The notes beneath the pieces were generated by a model. The model was not told the origin of the DNA. It was given only the letters and a program-made list of their open reading frames with translations, and searched no databases. Below are positions 49,084 to 58,150 of a stretch of 64,000 bases of DNA, piece by piece; positions within the stretch are counted from its first letter, which is position 1; every line of letters begins with the position of its first letter. Location of the stretch: assembly GCA_016745315.1 (NCBI GenBank), contig CP066886.1, forward strand, positions 3,038,501-3,102,500, written 5' to 3'. A program made the translations under genes and the position numbers. The stretch is from Arthrospira sp. PCC 9108 (GTDB lineage Bacteria > Cyanobacteriota > Cyanobacteriia > Cyanobacteriales > Microcoleaceae).

Positions 49084-50640
49084 ATGGTTGTCGCCTCTGA
49101 ACCCAAAGTCAAACTCAATAAAATCGAAAAAGCTAAAGCTGATAAAGATGGATTAGCCGTTAAAGACGAGTTAGAATATTTTGCCAAAATCGGTTGGGAA
49201 GCCATGGATAAAACCGATTTAGAAATGCGTCTTAAATGGCTGGGGGTGTTTTTCCGACCTGTTACTCCCGGTAAATTTATGTTGAGATTACGCATTGCCA
49301 ATGGTACTCTCAACAGCGCACAAATGCGGGTATTAGCCGAAATTGTCCAACGCTATGGAGATGATGGGAGCGCCGATATTACTACCCGCCAAAATATCCA
49401 ATTACGCGGTATTCGTTTGGAAGACCTCCCGGATATTTTTAGTAAATTGAAAGCTGTAGGAATGACCAGCATTCAATCGGGTATGGATAATGTTCGTAAC
49501 CTGACAGGTTCTCCCATTGCTGGTATTGACCCAGATGAATTGTTCGATACCCGAGAATTGTTGCAAAAATTGGAGAGGGTAATTACCAATCACGGTGAGG
49601 GTAATTATGCTTTTTCTAACCTTCCCCGTAAGTTCAATATTGCTATTGAAGGGGGACGAGATAATTCCATTCATGCTGAGATTAATGATTTGGCTTTTGT
49701 GCCGGCTTATCGGGATGATGTCTTAGGATTTAATGTCCTAGTAGGTGGGTATTTATCGGCACAACGTCAGGTGGAAGCTGTGCCGATTAATGTTTGGGTT
49801 CCTGCTAACGATGATGTGATTAAACTTTCGATCGCTATCTTAACAGTTTACACCCAAAATGGTCTCACTGAAGGATTGCGGGAAAATCGCCAACGGGCAC
49901 GTTTGATGTGGTTGGTGGATACATGGGGGGTAGAACGCTTCCGGGCTGAGGTGCAGGAAGAATTTGGTCAAACTCTCGCAACGGCTGCCTTAAAGGATGA
50001 AATAACCCAGGATAAGAAAGATTATTTGGGTGTTCACCCCCAGAAACAACAGGGATATAAGTTTGTTGGGTTGCACGTTCCGGTGGGGCGTTTATCGGCA
50101 GACCAAATGTTTGAAGTAGCCCGTTTGGCGGAGGTTTATGGCCAGGGAGAAATTCGCCTGACGGTTGAGCAAAATTTGATTATTCCTTATATTTCTGAGG
50201 ATAAATTAGAGGCGTTTTTGGCGGAACCTTTGTTAGAGGTTTTCTCGATTAATCCAGCCCCTTTGACTCGATCGCTTGTGTCTTGCACGGGAAATAATTA
50301 TTGCAATTTTGCTTTGATTGAAACTAAACAAAGGGCTTTAAAATTAGCCAGAGAACTTGATGAGGAGTTGGAAATAAGCGATCGCGTTCGTATTCACTGG
50401 ACTGGCTGCCCTAACTCTTGCGGACAGCCCCAAGTGGCTGATATCGGTTTCATCGGTACTAAAGCCCGTAAAGATGGTAAAACAGTGGAAGCTGTTGATA
50501 TCTATACCGGAGGAAAAGTCGGTCATGAAGCTGAGTTAGGAAGTCGTATAGAAAAGGGTGTGGCTTGCGATGACCTCAAGCCAATTATCCGGGATTTATT
50601 AATTCAAAAGTTTGGCGCACGTCCTAAGCAAAATCACTAA
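49084..50640 (+). CDS. nirA: Ferredoxin-nitrite reductase
   Basis: A 518-residue enzyme from ATG 49084 (MVVASEPKVKLNKIEKAKAD); an in-frame start at 48955 would add an unrelated hydrophobic leader and place the gene too close to the NtcA site. Two ferrodoxin-like halves are present (LRLRIANGTLNSAQMRVLAE; GRLSADQMFEVARLAEVYGQ). The sirohaem/4Fe-4S ligands are in LVSCTGNNYCNFALIETK and WTGCPNSCGQPQVAD. It reduces nitrite to ammonium with reduced ferredoxin. Frame intact; probably induced when ammonium is scarce. Confidence 0.95.
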   Translation: MVVASEPKVKLNKIEKAKADKDGLAVKDELEYFAKIGWEAMDKTDLEMRLKWLGVFFRPVTPGKFMLRLRIANGTLNSAQMRVLAEIVQRYGDDGSADITTRQNIQLRGIRLEDLPDIFSKLKAVGMTSIQSGMDNVRNLTGSPIAGIDPDELFDTRELLQKLERVITNHGEGNYAFSNLPRKFNIAIEGGRDNSIHAEINDLAFVPAYRDDVLGFNVLVGGYLSAQRQVEAVPINVWVPANDDVIKLSIAILTVYTQNGLTEGLRENRQRARLMWLVDTWGVERFRAEVQEEFGQTLATAALKDEITQDKKDYLGVHPQKQQGYKFVGLHVPVGRLSADQMFEVARLAEVYGQGEIRLTVEQNLIIPYISEDKLEAFLAEPLLEVFSINPAPLTRSLVSCTGNNYCNFALIETKQRALKLARELDEELEISDRVRIHWTGCPNSCGQPQVADIGFIGTKARKDGKTVEAVDIYTGGKVGHEAELGSRIEKGVACDDLKPIIRDLLIQKFGARPKQNH

Positions 50641-50647
50641 ATATATC

Positions 50648-50680
50648 AGCACCATGCACAATATAGCTAGGCGTGGTGCT
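50648..50680 (+). terminator. Inverted repeat after nirA
   Basis: AGCACCATGC (50648-50657) and GCGTGGTGCT (50671-50680) pair with one mismatch. The position 7 bp after the nirA stop suggests a transcription terminator, though there is no long T-run. Confidence 0.55.
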
Positions 50681-50764
50681 GCCTATTTCGCCCTACTGAC
50701 CCTACAGCCACAGCTATGATATAATGAATCAAAGAAATATCATCATAGCCATGATGACAAGTCT

Positions 50765-51430
50765 ATGACAAGCACTCAAGACAAAATCACGGTCATTTAT
50801 CCCGAATCTGATGGCAATCCTATGTCAGATAATACTAAACAATTTCGCTGGATTGTTGTTATTAAAGAAAACCTAGAAATCTTGTTTAATGATGACCCTA
50901 ATGTGTTTGTGGCTGGAGACTTACTCTGGTATCCTCAGCAGGGTGATAATAAAATACGTCAAGCCCCTGATACGATGGTAGTATTTGGGCGACCTAAAGG
51001 CGATCGCGGTTCCTATCAACAATGGGAAGAAGGTAACATACCACCACAAGTGGTTTTTGAAATTCTTTCACCGGGAAATCGCTTGAAAGAAATGGCGAGA
51101 AAATTTAAGTTTTATGAACAATATGGGGTTGAAGAATACTATATTTTTGACCCCGATCGCCTAGATTTCAACGGTTGGCTGCGTAGTAGTGATGGGACTC
51201 TTGAAGTGATCGACGAACCGGAAAATTGGATGAGTCCCCGCTTAGGTATCCGGTTTGAATTGAAAGACGGAAACTTTATGATTTATCGCCCAGACGGTGA
51301 AAAATTCCTCACGTCCACAGAATTGGCGGCGCAGGTGCAAACTGAACGCCAAAGGGCTGAAGCGGCCGAGGACAGGGTGCGGGAATTAGAAGAACGTTTG
51401 CGACAACTAGAAGGCGATCGCCATAATTAA
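50765..51430 (+). CDS. Uma2 family (DUF820) endonuclease-like protein
   Basis: A 221-residue protein with the PD-(D/E)XK-like core of Uma2 proteins: RQAPDTMVVFGRPKG (catalytic Asp), PPQVVFEILSPGNRLKEMAR (Glu and Lys), and YEQYGVEEYYIFDPDRL. A coiled coil closes the chain (QTERQRAEAAEDRVRELEER). The family is very abundant in filamentous cyanobacteria; its role is unknown. A TATAAT-like box is near 50717. Intact and monocistronic. Confidence 0.85.
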   Translation: MTSTQDKITVIYPESDGNPMSDNTKQFRWIVVIKENLEILFNDDPNVFVAGDLLWYPQQGDNKIRQAPDTMVVFGRPKGDRGSYQQWEEGNIPPQVVFEILSPGNRLKEMARKFKFYEQYGVEEYYIFDPDRLDFNGWLRSSDGTLEVIDEPENWMSPRLGIRFELKDGNFMIYRPDGEKFLTSTELAAQVQTERQRAEAAEDRVRELEERLRQLEGDRHN

Positions 51431-51491
51431 CATAATTAATCTATATTTGGGTAAAATCTGGAAATATGATCAAAATTCCGTCTTATCCAAA

Positions 51492-52946
51492 ATGCTCGAT
51501 TATGATATAGTTATCATTGGTGGCACTTTAGCCGGACGTAAAGCCGCTATAAAAGCCTCTAAAATGCAGGGTCGGGTAGCACTATTGGAACCTGACCCAC
51601 CCCCTGTTCCTGGTCAAATTATTGGGGCTAACAGACACCACCCCCTTTTACAGATAGCTAAGGTAGCTAAACAAATGCGCCAGGTGTCACAATTCGGCAT
51701 CGGTTGGGAAACTGCCGATCGCATTGTGCCCGAAAATATTTTAATACAGTGGGACTCTAGTTGTCAATGGAGTGAATATATCACCACTAACCTAGAAAGT
51801 ATTTATTCTCCGGCGGCGATCGCTTCTTTGGGGGTAGATATGATTTTTGGGGTGGGGGAATTTATTACAGAACCTCGGCTGGCTTTGAAGGTCAATAATC
51901 GAATTTTGCGATCGCGTACTTTTTTACTGGCTATGGGTTCTCAACCCCAAATTCCCGACATCGAAGGATTGACTCTTACCGGATATTTCACCGCCGACAC
52001 TCTTCATAAAATCACCAAAATTCCTAATCATGTTGCCCTCATTGGCGGCGACCCTAGCGCTGTGGAATTAGCCCAAATATTTAGGCGTTTGGGAAGTGAT
52101 GTTACCCTCATAGTTCGCAGTAACCACATACTACCGAGAGAAGAACCCCCCACCGCTTTTTTGCTGCAATCTTTGTTAGAAGCTGAAGGGGTGCAGGTAC
52201 TTACTAAAACCCCTGTAATTCAGGCTAAACAAATTGATGATACCAAATGGATACAGGCCGGAAATAAGGCGATCGAAGTTGATGAAATTATCCTAGGTAT
52301 CGGTCGTCAGCCTAATTTGTGTGGCTTGAATTTGGATGATATCGGAGTTAAATTTATTGGCGGTTATTTGCAGCTAAACTCTCGCAGACAAACCACTAAT
52401 CGTCGAGTTTATGCTTGTGGAGAATTGGCGGGGGGTTATCCTCTGCCTCATGTGGCTGAATATGAAGCCCAAATCGCCATCAAAAATGCCCTATATTTTC
52501 CGGGATTTCGGGTTAATTATAATCATGTTCCTTGGGTGATTTTTACTGACCCACCTTTGGCTAGGGTCGGCTTGACTGAAACTCAGGCGCGACGCCGCTA
52601 TAGAGACCAGGTACAAGTTAGCCGCCAGATGTTTAAACAGGTTCCTAAAACTCAAATTTTGGGGGAAATTATGGGTTTTTGTGAGTTGGTCGGACATTCT
52701 GATGGTCGGCTTTTGGGGGCTACTATTTTCGGGGTTGGCGCTGATGAGATGATTAATTTTTTGGCGATCGCTATTCAAAAAGGTATTACCATCAATGCGA
52801 TCGCTAATTTTACCCCCCCCTGGCCAACTCTCACCGGCATAATTTCCCCAACCGCCGCCGCTTGGGTTCATCAACGACATCGACACCAAAAACTTTGGTA
52901 TAATATCCTAGAAAATATCTTTCACTGGCGCAGGTCTAATAATTAA
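51492..52946 (+). CDS. FAD-dependent pyridine nucleotide-disulphide oxidoreductase-like protein lacking the redox cysteines
   Basis: A 484-residue protein from ATG 51492 (MLDYDIVIIGGTLAGRKAAI, FAD Rossmann motif). An NAD(P) motif follows (NHVALIGGDPSAVELAQIFR), then GRQPNLCGLNLDD, VYACGELAGGY, and a dimerisation domain (DPPLARVGLTETQARRRYR). The fold is that of lipoamide dehydrogenase and mercuric reductase, but the usual CxxxxC after the FAD motif is replaced by PPPVPGQIIGANRH, so disulphide chemistry is not expected. Partner and substrate are unknown. Confidence 0.83.
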   Translation: MLDYDIVIIGGTLAGRKAAIKASKMQGRVALLEPDPPPVPGQIIGANRHHPLLQIAKVAKQMRQVSQFGIGWETADRIVPENILIQWDSSCQWSEYITTNLESIYSPAAIASLGVDMIFGVGEFITEPRLALKVNNRILRSRTFLLAMGSQPQIPDIEGLTLTGYFTADTLHKITKIPNHVALIGGDPSAVELAQIFRRLGSDVTLIVRSNHILPREEPPTAFLLQSLLEAEGVQVLTKTPVIQAKQIDDTKWIQAGNKAIEVDEIILGIGRQPNLCGLNLDDIGVKFIGGYLQLNSRRQTTNRRVYACGELAGGYPLPHVAEYEAQIAIKNALYFPGFRVNYNHVPWVIFTDPPLARVGLTETQARRRYRDQVQVSRQMFKQVPKTQILGEIMGFCELVGHSDGRLLGATIFGVGADEMINFLAIAIQKGITINAIANFTPPWPTLTGIISPTAAAWVHQRHRHQKLWYNILENIFHWRRSNN

Positions 52947-52967
52947 TTCCCCAGATATTGGATTTAC

Positions 52968-53621
52968 ATGATGCTGAAAGCGATTATTTTTGACTTAGAT
53001 GGGACTTTGGCTAATACCGACCCTATTCATTATCAGACTTGGGTTGATGTCCTCAAAAATTATGATCTGGAAATTAACCCGGATTTTTATAAGGCTAAAA
53101 TTAGCGGACGTTTAAACCCTGATATTGTTCGGGATATTCTCCCGCAACTTTCCCCCGAAGAAGGGCGGATTTTGGCTGACCAAAAAGAAGCGGAATTTCG
53201 TCAAATTGCCGGGAATTTAAAACCTCTACCCGGCTTAATCAAGTTGTTGGCTTGGATTGAAAAACAGGGACTGCAAACTGCTATTGTTACCAATGCGCCT
53301 AGGGAAAATGCGGCGTTTATGTTGAAGGCTTTAAACTTGGTTGATTATTTCCAGACCCTTATTGTCGCTGAAGATGTCGGGGTGGGTAAGCCTGACCCGA
53401 AACCCTACCAGGTCTGTTTACAACAGTTGCATATATCCCCTCAAGATGCGATCGTTTTTGAGGATTCTACCTCTGGAATTAGATCCGCCGTCGCTGCTGG
53501 AATTACTACTATTGGTGTCGCTTCCACCCATGACCCCCACATCTTAAAAAATGTCGGCGCAACTTATGTCATTGAGGATTTTCATAATCCCCAGTTATGG
53601 CATGATTTGGGGGAATTGTAA
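52968..53621 (+). CDS. HAD-family phosphatase (beta-phosphoglucomutase-like)
   Basis: A 217-residue HAD hydrolase: IIFDLDGTLANTDP (nucleophile Asp and general acid Asp), TAIVTNAPRENA (motif II), GKPDPKPY (motif III Lys) and IVFEDSTSGIRSAVAAG (motif IV). The helical cap type matches beta-phosphoglucomutase and 2-deoxyglucose-6-phosphatase relatives. The substrate is a small phosphorylated metabolite not fixed by sequence. It lies 21 bp after the oxidoreductase gene, so co-transcription is likely. Confidence 0.87.
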   Translation: MMLKAIIFDLDGTLANTDPIHYQTWVDVLKNYDLEINPDFYKAKISGRLNPDIVRDILPQLSPEEGRILADQKEAEFRQIAGNLKPLPGLIKLLAWIEKQGLQTAIVTNAPRENAAFMLKALNLVDYFQTLIVAEDVGVGKPDPKPYQVCLQQLHISPQDAIVFEDSTSGIRSAVAAGITTIGVASTHDPHILKNVGATYVIEDFHNPQLWHDLGEL

Positions 53622-53936
53622 ATAGTTGTAAATAATGGTTGACTTTGTGGTTGACTTGACTTATGCTTTTATTATAATGGAATTTTTGTGACAGTCAGAA
53701 TTTGCAAGAAAGCCAATTGTTAAAGATGGTAGTTCAGTTATACCAAAATCAGGAGCAATAGTCAACCTTTTTTGTGGGGGAATTTTTCAGATTTAATTTT
53801 TTTTTAATATATAGTTAGCAGTTTCCAGGTAAGCGATCGCTTCAGGGATAGTTTAAACACAGCACAACGATCTAAACTAATAGTATAGCTCAATCGTGAG
53901 TCGGGGCCAGCCGCGTCACGGAGGGAAAGATAATCA
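53622..53936. other. Intergenic region upstream of the cheY-like gene
   Basis: A 315-bp gene-free stretch with AT-rich tracts (TTTTTTTTAATATATAG), one HIP1-like GCGATCGC at about 53834, and GGAGGGA at about 53921-53927, which is the ribosome-binding site of the regulator gene. It presumably carries that promoter. Nothing else is apparent. Confidence 0.5.
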
Positions 53937-54329
53937 ATGTCTGTTAATCAAAGTAGTCAACAAGCAACCGTCCTAGCAGTAGATGACAGTACAGTTATGC
54001 AGGGCTTAGTCAAACAAGCCCTATCTAATACTTATAACGTTTTAGTGGCTGATAATGCCGTCGATGCCTTATCAGTGATATATCATAACAAAGTTTCCGT
54101 GCTACTGCTAGATGTATCGATGCCGGGAATAGATGGATTAGAACTATGTCGGACAATTCGGAGTATTCCGCAATTTCAGGCATTGCCAATTATTATGCTA
54201 ACAGCGCGAGATGGAGCCTTTGACAAAGTACAGGGGCGACTAGCCGGGGCCACAGAATACCTAACCAAGCCTTTTGATGCCGAGAAATTGTGCGAGGTAA
54301 TTGGTTCAGTATTGAACGTTAAGACTTGA
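53937..54329 (+). CDS. CheY-like response regulator
   Basis: A 130-residue single receiver domain: VLAVDDS (acidic pocket), VLLLDVSMPGIDGLELCRTI (phospho-acceptor Asp), PIIMLTARDG (Thr) and YLTKPFDAEKL (Lys). No output domain. It is encoded head-to-tail against cheB, overlapping by 11 bp, and is the likely diffusible output of the CheA at 55558. In filamentous cyanobacteria such systems govern gliding, type IV pili or phototaxis. Confidence 0.88.
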   Translation: MSVNQSSQQATVLAVDDSTVMQGLVKQALSNTYNVLVADNAVDALSVIYHNKVSVLLLDVSMPGIDGLELCRTIRSIPQFQALPIIMLTARDGAFDKVQGRLAGATEYLTKPFDAEKLCEVIGSVLNVKT

Positions 54330-55461
54330 TGGTGGAATTAATCATATTTAAAATCAAGGGAGCGATCGCCTCCACCGGGAGAATATGACTCGCCGCCCCC
54401 AGAGCGATCGCTTCTCGGGGCATCCCAAAAACCACACAGCTTTCCTCATTTTGAGCGATAGTGATGCCGCCCCATTGTGCAATTTCCAGCATTCCATCAG
54501 CCCCATCCCGACCCATACCCGTTAATAATACCCCCAGAGTGTGACTACCGTAAAAATTAGCCACAGATTTCATCGTCACAGTAATTGAAGGCCGATGTCC
54601 TCCCAAAGCCGGATTAGAAGAATACAAAAACCGACCATTGCGATCGATTTCGAGATGTTTTCCCTCCGGAGCAAAATAGACATTTCCCCGTTCAGGTAAA
54701 TCTCCTGCCTGAGCAATTTTAACCGATATAGAACACTGACAATCCAACCAATTGACCAATCCCCTTAAAAACCCCTCACTAATATGTTGAACACAGATAA
54801 TCGGAACCGGTAACTTAGGGGAAAACTGAGTCAGAACCGTATGGAGAGCCTGGGGTCCTCCCGTAGAAGCACCAATTACTACCACCCTAGTAACAGATTG
54901 AGAGCGATGTTGTGGAGTCTTTATCTGAGAGGAAAAAGAAGTTTTCTGAGGAGTAGGAACCGCCACAGGACTATTAACTCTGCTCCCCAGATGTGATGAT
55001 GGACTCGCCGCCGGCGAAGCCGCCTTAACAGTAGCCCCCCGTCGATGCTTAGTAAATACCTTGACCCCAGCCAGAACCCTAATTTTATGAATTAATTCCA
55101 TACCGGCTTGCTGATAGTCAGAAGCCAGCCCAGTTTTCGGCTTAGGAAAAACATCAACCGCCCCCGCATTGAGAAGTTGAAATACATTGTAAGTATCCTC
55201 AGCTTGGACAGATGCACTAATTACCAGAATTGGCTTAGGGAAATTAGCCATCACCTCTCCAGTAAATTCCAAGCCATCCATGTGAGGCATATGTAAATCC
55301 GTGCAAATCACATCCGGCTGCAATTGAGGAATCAAAGACAAAGCCTCCAAACCGCTGCGAGCAGTACCCACAACCAGAATATCGTTGCATTGAGCCAAAA
55401 TGCGTTTGAGAATAATCAGAGCAACTGGGGAATCTTCCACCAGCAAAACCCGAATCGCCAT
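54319..55461 (-). CDS. cheB: Protein-glutamate methylesterase CheB
   Basis: About 380 residues from MAIRVLLVEDSPVALIILKR; a longer frame from 55536 adds 25 residues without support. The receiver domain has VICTDLHMPHMDGLEF. A Ser/Pro-rich linker (about 150-200) leads to the CheB catalytic domain: VVVIGASTGGPQALH (nucleophile Ser), CVQHISEGFLRGLV (His), and VLLTGMGRDGADGMLEIAQ (Asp). It demethylates MCP glutamates and adapts signalling. Last gene of the minus-strand che cluster. Confidence 0.92.
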   Translation of the reverse strand: MAIRVLLVEDSPVALIILKRILAQCNDILVVGTARSGLEALSLIPQLQPDVICTDLHMPHMDGLEFTGEVMANFPKPILVISASVQAEDTYNVFQLLNAGAVDVFPKPKTGLASDYQQAGMELIHKIRVLAGVKVFTKHRRGATVKAASPAASPSSHLGSRVNSPVAVPTPQKTSFSSQIKTPQHRSQSVTRVVVIGASTGGPQALHTVLTQFSPKLPVPIICVQHISEGFLRGLVNWLDCQCSISVKIAQAGDLPERGNVYFAPEGKHLEIDRNGRFLYSSNPALGGHRPSITVTMKSVANFYGSHTLGVLLTGMGRDGADGMLEIAQWGGITIAQNEESCVVFGMPREAIALGAASHILPVEAIAPLILNMINSTIKS

Positions 55462-55557
55462 ATTTATTTCGCGTGTGCTAAAATACCAGGTAGGTCTAGC
55501 GGTTACGGGGATTGTATAATCACCAGCCCGACCCATAAATCAACTCCTGTAATGCAG

Positions 55558-58122
55558 TCAAACTAATCGGCTGAGAGTTTGCAGGAGGACATCCTGGTTA
55601 AATGAGCCTTTAGTGATGTAGGCATTAGCTCCCGCTTCAGCACCCCTGCGTTTATCGTCATCAGAAGCAAGAGATGTCACCAGAATAATTGGTAACTCGC
55701 TGTATTCTTGATGTTCGCGGATTTTAGCAGTTAATCCCAAACCATCTAAATTAGGCATTTGGATGTCGGAGATTACCGCATCAAAGGAGCGAGTTTTGAG
55801 TTTGTTTAATCCATCTAGTCCATCGACTGCTGTAACCACCTCATAACCTGCTGCTTCTAAAATACGCTTTTCTTGAGTGCGGGTGGCAATAGAGTCCTCA
55901 ACTAATAGAATAACAGATGGGCGATCGCTTTCTAAATCCAACTCATCCGAATCAGAAAGATTAATAGGAGTCGAGGACTTCCAATTTTTCCGCACCGAGC
56001 GAATCATATCCTGGGGATTAAGCACCATACACACTTCCCCAGTCCCCAAAATAGTCGCCCCAGCCACATTCCTGACTCGTCGCAGGAGTTGGCTTTGAGG
56101 TTTGAGGACAACATCTTGTTCATCAATCAGGCTATCAACGAATAAGCCTAGGCGATTTTCCCCCATCCTCAGAATTATACAAGATTTAGCCTTCGATTGG
56201 TGAGATTGATTGGAATTAACCTCATTATTCATTTCCGTAGGTATGAGATTTTCCCTCAGCCGGACCGATACCATATCCCTTGGTGTTTCTCGTTGAGACC
56301 CCTCTCCCTTAGACTTACCCCGGTGATTGTTCCAACCGATGATAGCATTACGGCTAGATTTCACTTCCAGCAAGTCCACTAAACACATCACCGACACAGG
56401 TTGGTCATCAAACAGAATCGTATCTCGACCCTCAATGGCAAAAATATCCGTATCATCCACCAATAGCGTAGTTTGCACATACTCTACAGGAATCGCATAG
56501 GAAATGCTATCAACCGCCACAATCAACACATGGGCTGTAGCCAGCGTAGTTCCCAATTGAATGCGGAAAGTAGAGCCCCTTCCCGAAGTCGAATCAACAT
56601 TAATCGTCCCCTTCAGGTGTTCCACATTAGTGCGAACCACATCCATACCCACACCCCGCCCCGAAACCTCCGTCACCGATTTCCGGGTAGAAAAACCGGG
56701 AGTAAAAATCAGGGCTTGAATTTGTTGGATAGTCATTCCCACCAATTCTTCTGGCTGACAAATTCCCCGTTTAATCGCCGTTTGTTTAATTTGCTCAATA
56801 TCTAAACCTCGGCCATCATCGCTAACCTCAATCACCACACTGGTAGCCGTTTGATATCCCCGTAACCGGATAGTAGCCTGGGGTGGTTTGGCTCTCGTCG
56901 CACGTTCGGCCGCAGTTTCTATGCCATGATCAATAGCATTACGCAGAATGTGCATTAGGGGGTCTTTCATCTCCTCTAGGATGCGTTTGTCCGCCCTAGT
57001 TTCGCCCCCCTCAATTATCAATTGTACCTGTTTTTTCTGTTCCCTCGCTAAATCTCGCACCATGCGCGGAAATAGGTTAAATATCGTCGATAGGGGTAAC
57101 AGTCGCAGGGTACGGACTCCCTCTTCTAGTTCGTCAGAAATTAAATCCAGACGAGCCATATCTTCATATATGGAAGTTCTTAGCTGATTGACTAATGTGC
57201 TAAGAATCTCTAGGCGATCGCCTGTTCTTTGGTGGTAACTTTGTAATTGTCCCATAGTACCCCTACCATGAGATAAACCCTCCCTAGCTTCCAGGTCATG
57301 GAGAGCAAACCTATTGATAAAAGCATCCCGACTCCACTCCTCTAATAGGTTAGTTATTTCCTCAATTTCTGCTAACCTATGAGCAATGCGAATTTTGGTT
57401 ACCGTCAACTCTCCCGTTTGAGTCATCAGAGCATCTAAGTTTCGCGTAGCCACCCGAATTGTCTCAATTTTATAGGTCGAAATAGGCGTAACCGTAGGAC
57501 TAGAAGGCGCTGGCTTTTCTAATTCAACAGTAGGACTATCCCCTGGTTCCGCGTTCTCTGGGTGATGCTCACCCTCCGTTACACTATCTTCTGGGGTCTC
57601 AGTTTCTTGGGTTTCTGGGGTGCTTTCCGCCTCCTCCTGGTCACCTTCTTCCGTCGTTGGTGCTGTCAGGTTCTCATCAGAAGACTTATCAGAATCAGCT
57701 ACAGCAGGGGTTCCCACCTCTGTGGGTCGCGCAATTTCCCCTTCAGCCCTAGCCCCCATTAAATTCGCTAACACATAAAAAGCGTTAATCCCCGAAGGTT
57801 CCCCAGTAACCGCTTCTTTTACCAGTTTCCGAATTGCATCCAGTCCATGGGCCATGCGATCGCTCATTTGATGGGAAAACGTATCCTCTCCCCTATTTAT
57901 AGCCCCTAACAGGTGTTCGAGTTGGTGAGCCAGCGTAGAAACATCCTTAACCCCCAGCATTCCCGCATCTCCCTTTAAACTGTGCGCTTCCCGCAGCAGT
58001 TCATCTATTTTCGTCCTATCATTAGGGTTTTGTTCTAGGTACAAAAAACCATCATCAAGTTTTTGTAAATGTTCCTCACTGGCAATTTTAAAGACTTCCC
58101 GCAATTCATCATCTTCAATCAT
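55558..58122 (-). CDS. cheA: CheA histidine kinase fused to a receiver domain
   Basis: An 854-residue hybrid. N-terminal HPt domain with LLREAHSLKGDAGMLGV (phospho-His), an acidic Glu/Pro/Thr-rich linker (about 130-215), a dimerisation region, then the ATPase domain (HILRNAIDHGIE, VSDDGRGLDIEQIK, VSGRGVGMDVVRTNV). A CheW-like P5 domain interrupted by a polar insert comes next, and a C-terminal receiver (VISDIQMPNLDGLGLTAK). The layout is that of PixL/HmpF-type kinases in cyanobacteria. It phosphorylates the CheY-like and CheB receivers. Intact. Confidence 0.92.
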   Translation of the reverse strand: MIEDDELREVFKIASEEHLQKLDDGFLYLEQNPNDRTKIDELLREAHSLKGDAGMLGVKDVSTLAHQLEHLLGAINRGEDTFSHQMSDRMAHGLDAIRKLVKEAVTGEPSGINAFYVLANLMGARAEGEIARPTEVGTPAVADSDKSSDENLTAPTTEEGDQEEAESTPETQETETPEDSVTEGEHHPENAEPGDSPTVELEKPAPSSPTVTPISTYKIETIRVATRNLDALMTQTGELTVTKIRIAHRLAEIEEITNLLEEWSRDAFINRFALHDLEAREGLSHGRGTMGQLQSYHQRTGDRLEILSTLVNQLRTSIYEDMARLDLISDELEEGVRTLRLLPLSTIFNLFPRMVRDLAREQKKQVQLIIEGGETRADKRILEEMKDPLMHILRNAIDHGIETAAERATRAKPPQATIRLRGYQTATSVVIEVSDDGRGLDIEQIKQTAIKRGICQPEELVGMTIQQIQALIFTPGFSTRKSVTEVSGRGVGMDVVRTNVEHLKGTINVDSTSGRGSTFRIQLGTTLATAHVLIVAVDSISYAIPVEYVQTTLLVDDTDIFAIEGRDTILFDDQPVSVMCLVDLLEVKSSRNAIIGWNNHRGKSKGEGSQRETPRDMVSVRLRENLIPTEMNNEVNSNQSHQSKAKSCIILRMGENRLGLFVDSLIDEQDVVLKPQSQLLRRVRNVAGATILGTGEVCMVLNPQDMIRSVRKNWKSSTPINLSDSDELDLESDRPSVILLVEDSIATRTQEKRILEAAGYEVVTAVDGLDGLNKLKTRSFDAVISDIQMPNLDGLGLTAKIREHQEYSELPIILVTSLASDDDKRRGAEAGANAYITKGSFNQDVLLQTLSRLV

Positions 58123-58150
58123 GGTAATTTCTCCTAGCCATCAACCATTC

